Assembly (NCBI RefSeq): GCF_027244095.1
Contig: NC_069660.1
Location: 138,187,834-138,251,833, forward strand
DNA length: 64,000 bases
Direction of reading: 5' to 3'
Origin: Hemicordylus capensis
Lineage: Eukaryota; Chordata; Lepidosauria; Squamata; Cordylidae
Shown: piece by piece, positions 21,699 through 32,692 of the stretch
How positions within the stretch are numbered: position 1 is the stretch's first letter
Layout of the letters: each line of letters starts with the position of its first letter
Notes under the pieces: model-generated
Told to the model about the DNA's origin: nothing
What the model saw: only the letters and a program-made list of their open reading frames with translations
Database searches by the model: none
Translations under genes and position numbers: made by a program

Positions 21699-23842
21699 TT
21701 ATTTATTTGTTTGTTTGTTTGTTTGTTTGTTTGTTTGATTTATATACTGCCCTTCCAAAATGGCTCAGAGCAGTTCACAGCATGATAAAAACAATTAAAA
21801 CAAATTAACAATTAAAATCAAACTATTCAAACACAATAAAACCGATAAAACAGCTAAAAGCCCTGAAAATCAGGGCAACAATTTAAAACAATTTGAAACA
21901 GTTAATCATTTAAAACACTGGAAAGCCAGGCCAAATAGGTAGGTTTTAAGGGCTCTCCTGAAGGACGGCAATGATCTCAAATTACGAATTTCTGCCGCGA
22001 GTGCATTCCACAGCCCAGGAGCTTCCAGAGAAGGTCCGCCTCTGCGTCACCACCAGATGAACCGGTGGCAACTGGAGACGCACCTCCTCAGATGATCTTA
22101 AGGTGTGGTGGGGATCATGTAAAAGAAGGTGCTCTCTTAGATAACTCGGACCTACGCCGTTCAGGGCTTTAAAGGTAATAACCAGCACTTTGTATTTTGC
22201 CCGGAAACATATCAGCAACCAGTGTAGCTGTTTCAAAACAGGCATAATATGGTCTCTCTGGGTTGCCCCAGAGACCAACCCAGCTGCTGCATTCTGAACT
22301 AACTGAAGTTTCCGGACTATGTACAAAGGCAGCCCCACGTAGAGCGCATTGCAGTAGTCGAGCCGGGAGGTTACCAGCTGATGCACCACTGTTTTGAGGT
22401 CATCCTCTCCAAGGAATGGGCACAGCTGTTGAATCAGCCAAAGCTGATAGCACTCCTGGCCATGGCCTCCACCTGAGATACTAGGGTGAGGCCTGGGTCC
22501 AGGAATACTCCCAAGCTGCATACCTGCTCCTTTTGGGGGAGTGTAACCCCATCCAGCACAGGGAGATCTAACTCATCCCTCAGCTTCTGAGCCCCCACAA
22601 TGAGCACCTCCGTCTTGCTTGGATTCAGCTTTAATTTGTTCTCCCTCATCCAGCCCATTACTGCCTGTAGGCAGGCATTTAGAGAATGAGTGCCATTTCC
22701 TGAAGATGAAAAGGAGAAGTAGATTTGGGTGTCAACAGCATACTGATAACACCCAGAATCAAATATCCTGATGACCTCACCCAGCAGTTTCATGTAGATA
22801 TTATAAAGCATTGGTGACAGAATGGAGCCCTGGGGGGACTCCATATAGCAGCTCCCGTTTTGAGGAGCAACTGTCACCAAGCTCCGCCATCTGGAATCTA
22901 CCTGAGAGATAGGAGCGAAACCACTACAAAGCAGTGCCCCCTATCCCCAACTCCCCCAGGCGATCCAGAAGGATACCATGGTCAATGGTAGTGAACGCCG
23001 CCGAGAGATCCAGAAGAACCAGCAGAGTCACACTCCCTCTGTCGATTCCCCGGTAAAGGTCATCCATCCGGCCGACCAAGGCTGTCTCAAAACCATAGCC
23101 AGCCCTAAAGCCAGTTTGAAATGGATCTAGATAATCAGTTTCCTCCAAGACTGCCTGGAGCTGGTCGGCCACCACCCTCTCAATCACCTTGCCCAACCAA
23201 GGGAGATTGGTGATTGGCCTGTAACTGTGCATCACTAAGGGATCCAGAGAAGGCTTCTTTAGGAGTGGTCTAATCAATGCCTCCTCAAACAAGGAGGCAC
23301 CCTACCTTCTCTCAGTGATGCGTTTATGATATTAACTAGGCCATCTCCAATAATCTCCCTGCTAGACAGAAGCAGCCAAGTCGGGCAAGGATCTAGAGAG
23401 CAGGTGGTAGGCCTCACCGCCCCAAGCTGCTTGTCCATATCCTCAGGAGTCACAGATTGAAACTGATCCAATCTAATACTGCAAGAGGGATTGCTGGACA
23501 CCTCCTCCATAGATCCTGTAAAAACAGTGGAGTCCAAGTTGGCCCGAATACAGGAGATCTTGTTTGCAAAAAACCCATTAAAGGCATCACAGCAGAACAA
23601 CCCTGGGGACTGATTTGAAGTAGAAGGAGTAGAAATCAAACTCCTCACAACCTGGGATAGCTCTGCTGAGCGTGAACCTGCAGCCGCAATGCGCGCAGAC
23701 CAAAAGCTCTTTTTTGCCTCATGCACCGTGACCGCATAACTCTTCAAATGGGTCACATGCTATATCCTGTCACATTTGAACCGAGTTCTCCTCCACTTGC
23801 GCTCTAGTCGCCTACCCAACTGTTACCCAACCCAACTTTATA
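21699..23842 (-). mobile_element. L2-like LINE, antisense, with target-site duplication
   Basis: The plus strand reads from a reversed (GTTT)n tail (21699-21737) through the 3' UTR into coding sequence. Minus-strand motifs in 5'-3' order: LDPCPTWLLLSSREII (near 23370), LPWLGKVIERVVADQLQAVL (near 23200), YLDPFQTGFRAGYGFETALV, LLVLLDLSAAFTTIDHGILL (near 23010), LSPMLYNIYMKLLGEVI (near 22810), ADTQIYFS-type catalytic box (near 22720), KLNPSKTEVLIVGAQ (near 22610), RLDYCNALYVGLPLYIVRKL (near 22330). GGTCATT occurs at 21692-21698 and 23843-23849, a 7-bp target duplication in the host LINE. It is 5'-truncated, with a few frame breaks. Confidence 0.9.
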
Positions 23843-24004
23843 GGTCATTACCTATAAAGCCCTGAATAGCTTAGGTCCAGGGTATTTAAGAGAGTGCCTC
23901 CATTGGCATGAACCTTGTCACGATCCCTGCCGCCTATTGAGATATCTGGGGAAGTCCAGTTATGGTTGTCACCGGCTCGTCTGTTGGCGACTCCCAGTCA
24001 CACA

Positions 24005-24600
24005 GATAGCCATTGCACATGCACAGTGGCATACAAAATGGCTGTCACCAGTACACAGGGGCCCAGAATGGGCCGAAAACTGCTAGAACCGGGCTGTTTT
24101 GAGACTGGGGGGAGGCCGGCAGGGGGAGGGAGAACCGCTGGAGAACCCCCTGCAGCCATGGCAGCACCTGCCATGAGTCCTTTTAAAAAATTAAAGGTGA
24201 GTCCTTTAAAAAAATTGTCTTTAAAAAATAGAACCCCCAAACCAGCTCGATTAAAAAAAAAAAACATTTTTAAAATATCTCGCTCTTCCTCCAAAGAGCC
24301 CAGAGCAGTGTACTACATACTTAAGTTTCTCCTCACAAAAACCCTGTGAACTAGGCTAGGCTGAGAGAGAAGTGACTGGCCCAGAGTCACCCAGCAAGTA
24401 TCATGGCTGAATGGGGGTTTGATCTTGGGTCTCCCTGGTCCTAGTCCAGCACTCTAGCCACTACACCATGCTGGCTCTCTGAATTTGAGCTGAGCTGGAG
24501 AGGGGCTGTTTGGGGTGCACAAAACTTAACATGCCGGTTCTGTTTGAGTCCAGTTCGGACTTGAAACAAATCGAGCAAACTGGTTTTGTGCACACCCCTA
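24005..24600. mobile_element. family B-like DNA element interrupted by a SINE
   Basis: 24060-24265 and 24480-24600 have B-type composition, and the right end GGTTTTGTGCACACCCCTAG is a B terminus. The tRNA-type SINE at 24268-24480 sits between them. A duplicated 'gagtccttttaaaaaattaaa' segment lies at 24175-24215. No coding sequence is recognised. Confidence 0.5.
24268..24480 (-). mobile_element. tRNA-derived SINE (Squam1/ACA type), antisense
   Basis: On the minus strand, from 24480 down: AGAGAGCCAGCATGGTGTAG (A-box region), GGGAGACCCAAGATCAAACC (B-box region), 'gccatgatacttgctgggtg', then 'actggggccagtcacttctc' and a poly-A-side tail at 24240-24268. It is colinear with the copy at 13.33 kb. 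Confidence 0.85.
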
Positions 24601-24734
24601 GATTGTATAAGGAATAAACAACAAAAATGTAAATTGCATGTGGACCAGAAACGGGGTGCAAAACAGAGAACATTACAAGTGGCTGCCTTATAAAGTGAGA
24701 AAAGGATGTTCTTGATATTCTGGACCAAAACAAA

Positions 24735-25180
24735 TACATTGGTGGCCCCCCACTAATATCTGCAGATAATGAAACCACAAATAAAGAGGCCTTAACTCTA
24801 TGGGGATTTGAGGGAGGGGGTTTAGGTTTCTTGAGCTTAAAAAACTGGTGATAAAAGCAGGGAGGAGGCTGAAATAAGAGTAGAAAAGCATAGTACCTTG
24901 TTCTCCAGGTGTGCCTCCCAGATTCCTCAAATCCTCTCATTTTTCATTTTAACCTTTTTTTAAAAACTTAATTTAAAAAGACCTACAAAATGGCTCTGTG
25001 CTTCAAAATGGTGGCCAGAAATGGTGGCTGGAAAGAAGTCTTTTCCGGCCACTCAAGAACTTCAGATAGCTGAAAATTGTTTATATCACATGTTGTGGAT
25101 AAAGAAACTGGGTCTCTATGATCCAGCCATAGATAAATGAAACTGTGATCCATGAAACAGTGGATAGCGAAGGTCTCCTG
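24735..25180. mobile_element. mariner/pogo-like element (family E), copy 2
   Basis: The right end is ...GAAGGTCTCCTG followed by TA (25181-25182), matching the CAGGYRAACC-type terminus reversed. The internal 'caaaatggtggccagaaatg' matches the 6.6-7.0 kb copy. The left terminus was not found. It is diverged and has no transposase frame. Confidence 0.5.
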
Positions 25181-25254
25181 TAATCAAAATCCGAGGTGAC
25201 TCTGTCATGTTGGATGATGGAAAGACATGGAACAGTCCGAGACTTTCAATCATG

Positions 25255-25805
25255 CATATTGTCCCCAGCCCCCAGCCCCAAGAAGACCACCATATGGTGG
25301 GTAAAAGGGCCACAGCTTTATTAAAGAACTATATGCAGATTAGCGGACTGGATAGGGGTAAGATCCCTCCCCCCCAAAGACAGTGCGGGGCCTAGCAATG
25401 ACCAGGTTCGGACTTCACAGTCCTCCCCCACACCTTGCTTGGGCGACACACCCTTGCTCCAGAAGGCAGCAGGTGGAAAACCTGCTCCCTCCCCTTCATA
25501 GCCAACCCCCCAAGGGGGCCTGGATCCTTCTAGGTCTTAGCACACCCTGGACCACACAGCCCAAGGGTCTGTGAAGTCCTGAAGCAGGTTTCATGGTGAA
25601 TCATCCTCCCTGGGCCTCACAGACCACAAGGAAGAGATTGACCAATCACCTGTTTTAACTGCCCAAGGGTGTTCACCGATGTTCCATCCTGTCTACTTAC
25701 GACCCAACCCGCACTGACCCTGCCAAGCCGTGACCTAACTAACTAAACCATTTAGGCTAGGTTAGCAGAACGGAGTAGACAAAAAACAACAACACCCCAA
25801 CATGG
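25255..25805 (-). mobile_element. LTR-like segment, antisense (weak)
   Basis: Read on the minus strand this carries AATAAAGCTGTGGCCC at about 25320, with roughly 60 bp downstream to a TG/CA-like end near 25259 and a CAACA-type end near 25801. The composition is GC-rich and differs from its surroundings. No target duplication was found. An alternative pair of inverted ends, TTGTCCCCAGCCCC (25258) and GGGGCTGGGACAA (26009), would suggest a DNA element instead. Confidence 0.25.
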
Positions 25806-25869
25806 CCAATGCGTTGGGAGCCAAAAATTCCTACTTGGCCCCCAAAGGATGCCCAGCCTCTAGACCTCC

Positions 25870-26490
25870 TCTGCTCCTAGGGAAGGGAGGGTGGGGGAAT
25901 CTTTCATCAAACTGAAAGTTTGGGGCAAGGAGTCGCAGTAGCGGCTGCCTTAGCCCCACCACCCCCAATGCCAAGGCCCAATCAGGTCCTTCCTGGGGCC
26001 GCTTTCAAGGGGCTGGGACAAATTGCCCTCCCCTCAGCATGAGGCCAGGGGAGGGGGCATTATGAGAAAAGAGGGAAGGGAGTCTGATCTCAAGAAAGAA
26101 ACAGTAGAGGAGTTTGATCTTGCCTCCTGTTTTCATCTCACAGTTAAGGCTGATGAAAATGAAGGACAATCCTCTAAATCAAATCACTAACTCCTATGCC
26201 AGAGAAACCAAGAATTAGGAAAAGTGTGCATGACAGGAGACAACCTAAAAGACCTCAAGACTCTGTCACCAATTAATTCAATTCCGTTTGTTATAAAGGT
26301 GAGATATGTATTGTATCCTTTCCAGCAGTCCTTATGTTTTGTTGATTAGAAGTTTGTCCCAGTTGGGATCCTGTAGAGTTTGTGTGTGGGGGGGGGAGTC
26401 AGAAAGGAGGGGAAAGAGAAGGATAAAAATGGAGTTGTTTCTGGAATAAAGTCTTAGTTAAACAAACATAAGATTGCTTTGTATTTACAA
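25870..26490. other. unrecognised non-coding stretch
   Basis: A G-rich segment (25880-26080) runs into AT-rich DNA. No gene or confident repeat is seen. A homopolymer G run occurs at about 26387-26395. Confidence 0.35.
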
Positions 26491-26498
26491 GGAAAGCA

Positions 26499-26640
26499 GC
26501 TATAAAACAAGCCTTGCTTAAGCTAAGCAGGTCTGGTTCTGGTCTGTGGCAGGATGGCAGACTGCCTGGAACCCTATAGACGCTTCTTGGGGTTCTGTGA
26601 TAGAAGAAAGATATGATATGCATGCTAAAAAATGTAAACA
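26499..26640 (+). mobile_element. 5S-rRNA-derived SINE (family 2)
   Basis: The words TTAAGCTAAGCAGGTCTGG, GGCAGGATGGCAGACTGCC and TGGAACCCTATAGACGCTT line up with 5S rRNA from AAGCTAAGCAGGGTC through GGATGGGAGACCGCC to GGTGCTGTAGGC, in the same order and spacing. The tail 'agaagaaagatatgatatgc' resembles a SINE/LINE tail. The head differs from the family-1 5S SINE, so this looks like a separate family. A plain 5S pseudogene is the alternative. Confidence 0.6.
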
Positions 26641-27045
26641 AAAAAGTCTCTGAGGAATTAAGTAATAATGCTAGAGACTCATTCACTAAGAGCTGGGGAG
26701 CCATTTTGAATAAATTTGTGAAACTAAGCCATGCTTATCTCTCTGCATCCCTGTGTGTCAATTACACTACGTATCCATAGGTCTACAATAACACTACATA
26801 TCCTCATATCCATAGGTCTCAGAATCAGTTTCCAATCTAGGCTCAGTCCTAGGGTCCTTCAGAAAACTCTGAAAAAAATAGCAAAGTAAAGAGTGATTCT
26901 GAATACACCTAAGGTGCCTTTTCTGCACCACAGAATAACCTAGCTAGTTTATTTGGATCTGGGTTTAGATTTCTAGGCAGGCTTCAGCCCTGCACCGTCA
27001 CAGACAACATGATATTTTACTTTACATACAAATATTGGACTAACC

Positions 27046-27181
27046 CAGGGCTGCTCAACTTGGGCCCTCCAGCTGTTTTTGGACTACAACTCCCATAATC
27101 CCCAACCACAGTAGTCAATAGCCAGGGATTAAGGGAATTGCAGGCCAACATCTGCAGAAGGGCCAAAGCTGAGCAGCCCAA
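27046..27181. mobile_element. 136-bp palindromic hAT-like MITE
   Basis: Arms begin CAGGGCTGCTCAACTTGGG and (reversed) TTGGGCTGCTCAGCTTTGG, with 'ttggactacaactcccataa' in the left arm. Flanking 8-mers GACTAACC (27038-27045) and GACTAACT (27182-27189) are a target duplication with one change. The length is exactly 136 bp. Confidence 0.85.
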
Positions 27182-27199
27182 GACTAACTCTTCTCATCA

Positions 27200-28345
27200 G
27201 TTAAAATGTTTGTGAACCTTCTGTGATATTGCAGAACCTCAGCCAGTGCTTGGGAAGGAAGGGAAACTAATGTGGTGGTTTTCAGGTGACAGCCAATTTT
27301 TCTTTATTATATACATCAGGGATGGCCAATGTCTGTTATTCTCCGGGACTACTTTGTTCTCTAGATATGCTACACACAGATCCAATAATAATATATTCCG
27401 AAGTTGTACTGGAAATAAAAATAATAATAATAATAAGCAGATTCAGAATACCACCCCCCATACCTCCCTACCAAAGGAAATGAAACAACAGACAAACTAT
27501 CCTCCACACAATTATTTCTTTTTTTCTGAAACCTGTCTTTTTATTGGAAAGGCTTGCCCTGCACAGCTGCCAATATTTCCATATTGATTTGAACAGAAAA
27601 GAACATATGTTGTTTAACTAGGCTACGGTCCACTGAGGTAGGTCTTCTATTTAAACCATATGTCGAATATTATCCATATAAGCCAGGAAGAAAACATAAT
27701 ATATTTGGTTTAGGAAGATGAGTGAATGGAAATGACTTTTTAAAGATTGAAAGGTTTTTCTGTATCACACATTATCCTGTCCTATCCAAACACTAAATAA
27801 TTGTGCTTTATGATCATACTTTTACCATTTAAGCCCTTGTTCTGCTATAGCCATTACATCTGTGGATATTTAAGTTTACATTGTTCAGGGCTCTCTATCC
27901 ATACCACTTAACTCTCCATCTCAGCATACTGGGCCTCTGTGCTAAACTTCTGGACAGATGCAGGATCACAACTGATGATTAATTTTGTGGATTTGTATAT
28001 GTGTCTGGTCTAGTTTCCACAGCTGCTGAAAGTCAGTACTCAGGATCCAAAGAATTCTCAAATATTTGTTAGAGGTTTCAGACCCATTTTGAACTTCAAG
28101 TGCTGCCATAAATCATCTTCACCTGCTGGTCAGAAACCAAATCTTCTTCTGTGCGAAAATGCAAATATAGAGGATTTCAGGTGGATATCATAAGAAGGAG
28201 TACATACAGGTGATGACTATTTACCAGGTAAATGACCTCAGAGACATGTAACTACTTGATACACTGGTTGATGGGGCCCATACAGATGATCATTTTGCCA
28301 CATATTCTTCTATAAAACACTTTACCACATACAGACACTTTATCA
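27200..28345. other. unrecognised AT-rich stretch
   Basis: No gene is seen. A short (AAT)n lies at about 27418-27437. The GCCTATTCACACGAACAGG word at 28349 resembles the terminus of another hAT-like family that continues poorly to the right. Confidence 0.4.
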
Positions 28346-28495
28346 GCCTATTCACACGAACAGGAATGGCAGAGTAGGAGGCCATGGGAAGCCTTCCAAC
28401 CTAGCTTGCTCTAATGTGGGTAGCCCAGATCCTGTACCTGAGTTTTCACCAAGGTAGGATGGGGAAAGGAGCCATACTACCTCAGTGTTTGCATG

Positions 28496-28994
28496 TAGGG
28501 ATGTGCATGAACCTTTTAAGGGCCTCTGAACTGGTTCGAATAACCAGCTGTTCAACTGGTTCGAAAGTGAGGGGATGTCTGACTTGAAGGGCTGGGGAGG
28601 GTGCACTTACCCCTCCCTCTGCTTCCCTCCCATCGGTGCTCCATTTAGAAAGGCTCCTTCAGGGTGGCAGCATATCTCCCTGCCACCCCGTCTCCTCTTT
28701 GCCTGGAAGTACCAGGAAGTACCCGGCATGTGTGTGCATGCTGGGTGTGTACATATGCATGTTGCACTTGCACCCGGCATGCGCACATGTGCACCCAGCA
28801 TGCACACGCACAGAAGTTCCTGGTACTTCTGAGCAAAGAGGAGTCAGGGAAGCAGGAAGGTATGAAGGAGCCTTTCCAAATGGAACGCCGGGGGGGGGGG
28901 AGCAGAGGGAGGGGTAAGCGCACCTTCCCCCACCCTTAAAGTCAGACCCCCCCCCACCTTTGAATTTCCCCCACCCAGTTCTGTGCACATCCCT
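28496..28994. mobile_element. foldback hAT element, family B copy 1
   Basis: The ends TAGGGATGTGCATGAACC and (reversed) AGGGATGTGCACAGAACT are flanked by TTTGCATG (28488-28495) and TTTGCACC (28995-29002), an imperfect 8-bp duplication. The whole element folds on itself: left-arm words 'ctcctctttgcctggaagta' and 'tgtgcatgctgggtg' reappear reversed on the right. The centre (28720-28812) is alternating purine-pyrimidine. Overlapping frames on both strands here mirror the palindrome and are not genes. Confidence 0.8.
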
Positions 28995-29004
28995 TTTGCA
29001 CCTG

Positions 29005-29884
29005 TGTCGACTCAGCACTTCCATTTCTCTGCAGCTTCTGGCAGCCAGCCAGCCACCATGTTGATCACAGGATGCTGCAGCTAGAGGGGTCAAGCAGTGG
29101 AGAGCTGCTCATGCACTGAGGACTGCCTACCTACTGGGAGTGCAGAGCATTCTGGGATACCTCCTTCGACCCTCCCCCTTTCCACAATGGAGACCATGGT
29201 TGCAGTGATTACCTGGCTGGTGAGTTTGCAGACCCAAACAAAGTGTCTACTCATCTGTGAGGATCAGGATAGGAGATCTTCCCTCCCCCAAACCACCCCT
29301 AGATGATAGGGTGAAAGACCATGATCTGCTGTAAAATCCTATTTCCCATTTAGCATGATAATATAGATGACCAAGCTACCCGAAGGTGAAAGAGTCCACC
29401 CTGAGATCGTTTGTTTCTGTGTGGGCTCTTTGTATTCTCTTAGAAGTAGTAAAGCTATTTGCAGATTTTTTGGGAGATTCTTTCTAGCATTGTGACAGAA
29501 AGAGAAAAATCTCCTCCTTTCTACTGGCATGATGTTACAGGCTACTTGTTTTTCAGTTTTTACTACCAAATCCCTGTAAGATGTATTTGACAATGGGGTG
29601 TTTCAAGTTTCCACATTGTTCCCTACTGCCAGAAAAAACTGCACTCACAGAGTGCATGCACAAAAGTTTTGCATTGCAATTTGCAATGCATTTTGAAACC
29701 TTGAAAAGTTCTGCAGAAGCACACAGTAAAAGGAAAACTGAATCTGTCCTTCCCAACCTAGAACATACATTTCAAACTAGTTCAAAAATGGCCAGAAAAT
29801 AATCACTGACCCAGAATCCACTGCCAGCCACAGTGCCTGAGCTGCACTAACATCATTAGCAGAACTTGCTCTCTCAGACATAAT
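29005..29884. other. unrecognised non-coding stretch
   Basis: No repeat family or gene is recognised. The frames at 29097-29306 and 29581-29802 have no known motif. Confidence 0.35.
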
Positions 29885-29947
29885 TAGGGGTGTGCATGAA
29901 CTAAAAAACCTGATTCAGTTTGAATTTGAACCAATTCAGTCTGAATC

Positions 29948-30693
29948 ATAAGAACACAGGAAGCTGCCATATACTGAGTCAGACCATAGGTCCATCTTGC
30001 TCAGTTTTATCTTCACAGACTGGCAGTGGCTTCTCCAAGGTTGCAGGGAGGAATCACTCTCAGCCCTATCTTGGAGATGCCAGCGAAGGCACTTGGAACA
30101 TAGAGGACCGGGTCTCATGCTCAGTGAGACCCGGTTTAGGGCGCTGAGTGGGCAGGGAACCCGGGCGGCCGGATCGGCCACCCACATAATGGCCGGCTCT
30201 GAGACGGAGCTGGCGGGGGCTGGGGAGCTTGGGGGCGGCGGCGAGGTGGGGGCGAGCGTGCAGGGCATACTGGGGAGACCCCCGAGCCGGGAGGCTGCTT
30301 TAAAGTCTCCCGGCCGGGGGTCTACTCACAAGGAGCCGCGGTGCAGAGCCGCGCCATGGCTACTCACGAGCAGATAGCCCCGGTTTGCAGAGTGCTCACT
30401 CCGCAAACCCGGGCTAAGGGGTGGGCTACAGGAGCGGGTTAGCCGCTCCAGAACCACTGGGCTCGACTGCGAGCCTGGTGGTTCTGATGATCACAAAAAC
30501 CAGGCTAGGATTTTCCTAGCCCGATTTTTGTGATCGTAAGAATAGCCCCAGATGCTCATTCCAGAGCAGCTCCATCCCCTCAGGGGAACATCTTACAGTG
30601 CTCACATTTCTAGTCTCCCTTTCATATGCAACCAGGGTGGACCCTGCTTAGCTAAGGGGACAAGTCATGCTTGCTACCACAAGACCAGCTCTC
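29948..30693 (-). mobile_element. 5S-rRNA-derived SINE (family 1), antisense, split by element A
   Basis: The tail part (29948-30104) and the head part (30550-30693) are colinear with the copies at 3.9 and 47.3 kb. The head includes the reversed 5S-like 'ccctgcttagctaagggga'. The break falls exactly at element A, flanked by AGA on both sides. Confidence 0.85.
30105..30549 (+). mobile_element. structured non-autonomous element, family A copy 1
   Basis: It is inserted in a 5S SINE with AGA on both sides (30102-30104, 30550-30552), so the ends are well fixed; a 3-bp duplication would fit PIF/Harbinger-type movement. The element is a chain of hairpins: CCGGGTCTCA/TGAGACCCGG at 30108-30134; CCGGCTCTG/CGGAGCTGG near 30190; a GCCGGGAG/CTCCCGGC stem near 30290-30320; GGTTTGCAGAGTG/ACTCCGCAAACC near 30385-30410; AACCACTGGGCTCG/CGAGCCTGGTGGTT near 30452-30484; and a 21-bp stem at 30489-30535. 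It is very GC-rich with no coding frame of known type. Confidence 0.8.
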
Positions 30694-30999
30694 TTCCTGT
30701 GAGGATTCCCCTTTACAAGTACAGGGGCTGGGGTACCCTTCCAATGGTAAGGGGTGGCCAGCTGTAGGTGGCGAGAGAAACCAGGTTTTGCCACTTAGAG
30801 CCTCAAGAGTTGCCATTTAGAAATCTAGGTTACCTGCATGCACCCACTACTACACTTTCCCCTCTTGTCTCTAGGCAATGTATCTTTTTTTGTTTCCTAG
30901 AAGTCCAGAACCAGGAGGAGGCAGTTGCTGTTGTTATGCTTCAGGTTTTGTGTTACAGCCAAGCATGTATAACATTTAGTAGGGTAAGGTGGGTTTTTA

Positions 31000-31735
31000 C
31001 AGGCTACAAGGGTGCGCAGATACTACCATCTGTAACTTGGGTGTTCCACAGGGAATAGCTCAGATGCCTGGTTTGCATGATTCTTCCCCCATTCAAAATG
31101 TCATGGAAATTTGCATGGGGTATTTGTATGCATCTGCATTATGCTTAATGCACTATAGAGAGGAGGGAGGGTGTACCCCCTCCTTTCCATGTGACCACCC
31201 TGACTGGTCTGGTGAATGTTGAATCAGAACTAGATGGCATTTTCTAATGCCCCTAGAGATCCTCAGAGGCCACACAGGGAGCAACCAGGTGGCATGAATC
31301 CTACGAGGGATTATTTCCTGGCTGACAAGTGTCTCATGTTTTCTCTACACCATTACCTTTTTTGGGTACTGTGGCCCACCCTAATTCCCATACCATTAGC
31401 TGCATGCTCTAATGGCACATTCAATGCAGCTGGGAATTTATGTGATGCTCAGGATGACTTCTGTAGCTTCATGTTGTCCCCCACTCTCAGGAACTATTAG
31501 ATATACAATGTATTGAGTTTTCTTGGGAAGGGGAGAACAAAATTTCAGGCACCCTCTTCATAAACATTCATAACAATAGATATGGCAAGAACAGCGGGTT
31601 TCACTGCATTAAAAAAAAACCAACCTTCTCACATCCATGATTAAATGATGATAACATTTCTAAATGTACATATTTTAATATAGTGGCCAATTATTTTCTT
31701 ACATATCTTTGGAACAAACTAAGGTTCTCTTACAG

Positions 31736-31781
<46 letters not shown>

Positions 31782-32690
31782 CACTGAGATGATATAGTTA
31801 ACTAAATCCAATTTGATTTAGTTCGGTGTTGACAGCAATAAACATGAATTGTTAATTGTATATTGCCCATAGCAGACACACTCTAAATGTTTGTGGAGTT
31901 TATAGCATATATCAGTTACAAATGTGATTATACCAGCCATTCCTCAAAACTGACACCAGTTTCAAATTAGAAACAGATAGGTCTCACCTGCTCCTGAGTT
32001 CACCCACAGGTCACCTTCTTGTCACTTCAACTAGACCCCCATTAAAATGACATCTGTGTTCATAAAGAGGCTGAGAGGGACTACAAGTTGTTAAAATTGT
32101 TGAGGAATAAGAATAAGGTGTCATCTACTCAGATAATGTAGTGTTCAACTTTGGCCTTTCATATATCTTGATGTTTGTAACATTTGACAATGTTTGCAAA
32201 TACAAGAATAGAAAACCTGGTGAGGTCACCAGCTGTTCTTCATATAACCTATCCAGGGTCTGATCTTGTGTGCAGCACTTTCTAGAACCAAAGAGCTACA
32301 GAGAAGATCTCATACCCACTTACCATAAACCAGGGATGACTAAACAGCAACCCAATGGCCAGATCTGGGTCCAGAAGTAATTGCATCTGTTCCCTCATGG
32401 GCTTAACAAATTTTTCTTAAGGTGTGGTGCAACATTTGCCCATAGGGTATTTGGGGGGCGGGGTGCGTAAGGAAAAAAATGTTTCCAAAGTTGTAAGAAA
32501 ATGGGTCCACACTTTTATGTTAAGTCTCTTTTGTATTTTGAATGTCTCCTTCGCGTTCTGGCATAAGCAACTTGTATCAAGAGTGAAGCTCTTACTACTG
32601 GGTGACACCACTGTGCACAGGTCAGTTTGTCTGGAAAAAGATACATCTGGGCCATTGGCTGGATAAGAGAATGCCATTTATATAAAATTT
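31000..32690. other. unrecognised non-coding stretch
   Basis: No gene or confident interspersed repeat is seen, apart from (CA)n at 31738-31778. It may be unique DNA. Confidence 0.4.
31738..31778. repeat. (CA)n microsatellite
   Basis: About 20 uninterrupted AC units. Confidence 0.97.
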
Positions 32691-32692
32691 AG

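Larger units (their letters stand above)
20895..24000 (+). mobile_element. L2-like LINE, split by two insertions
   Basis: Plus-strand RT sequence is visible at 20960-21180 (ETDYLDPF, GYGVETALVSLMDDL, RGNVTLLILLDLSVAFNTID). It is interrupted by family-B-like DNA (about 21200-21630). It resumes at 21635-21698 with LKELHLLPVCLQVEYKVLV. It is interrupted again by a minus-strand LINE (21699-23842). It resumes at 23843-23990 with the ITYKALNSLGPGYLREC-type region. It ends at about 24000 against another DNA element. The copy is diverged and non-functional. Confidence 0.8.
29885..30790. mobile_element. family B-like element, outer layer of a three-level nest
   Basis: The left end AGGGGTGTGCATGAAC with 'ttgaatttgaaccaattcag' is B-type. 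After the 5S SINE ends (about 30693), B-type sequence resumes with GAGGATTCCCCTTTACAAG, the same internal block as at 11.81 and 21.37 kb. The right terminus is not identified, so the end given is approximate. Confidence 0.5.

Noticed and set aside
28607-29093. overlapping frames on both strands around 28.6-29.1 kb
   Set aside because: They are by-products of the foldback hAT at 28496-28994. The Cys/His-rich peptides come from TGCA-type alternation.
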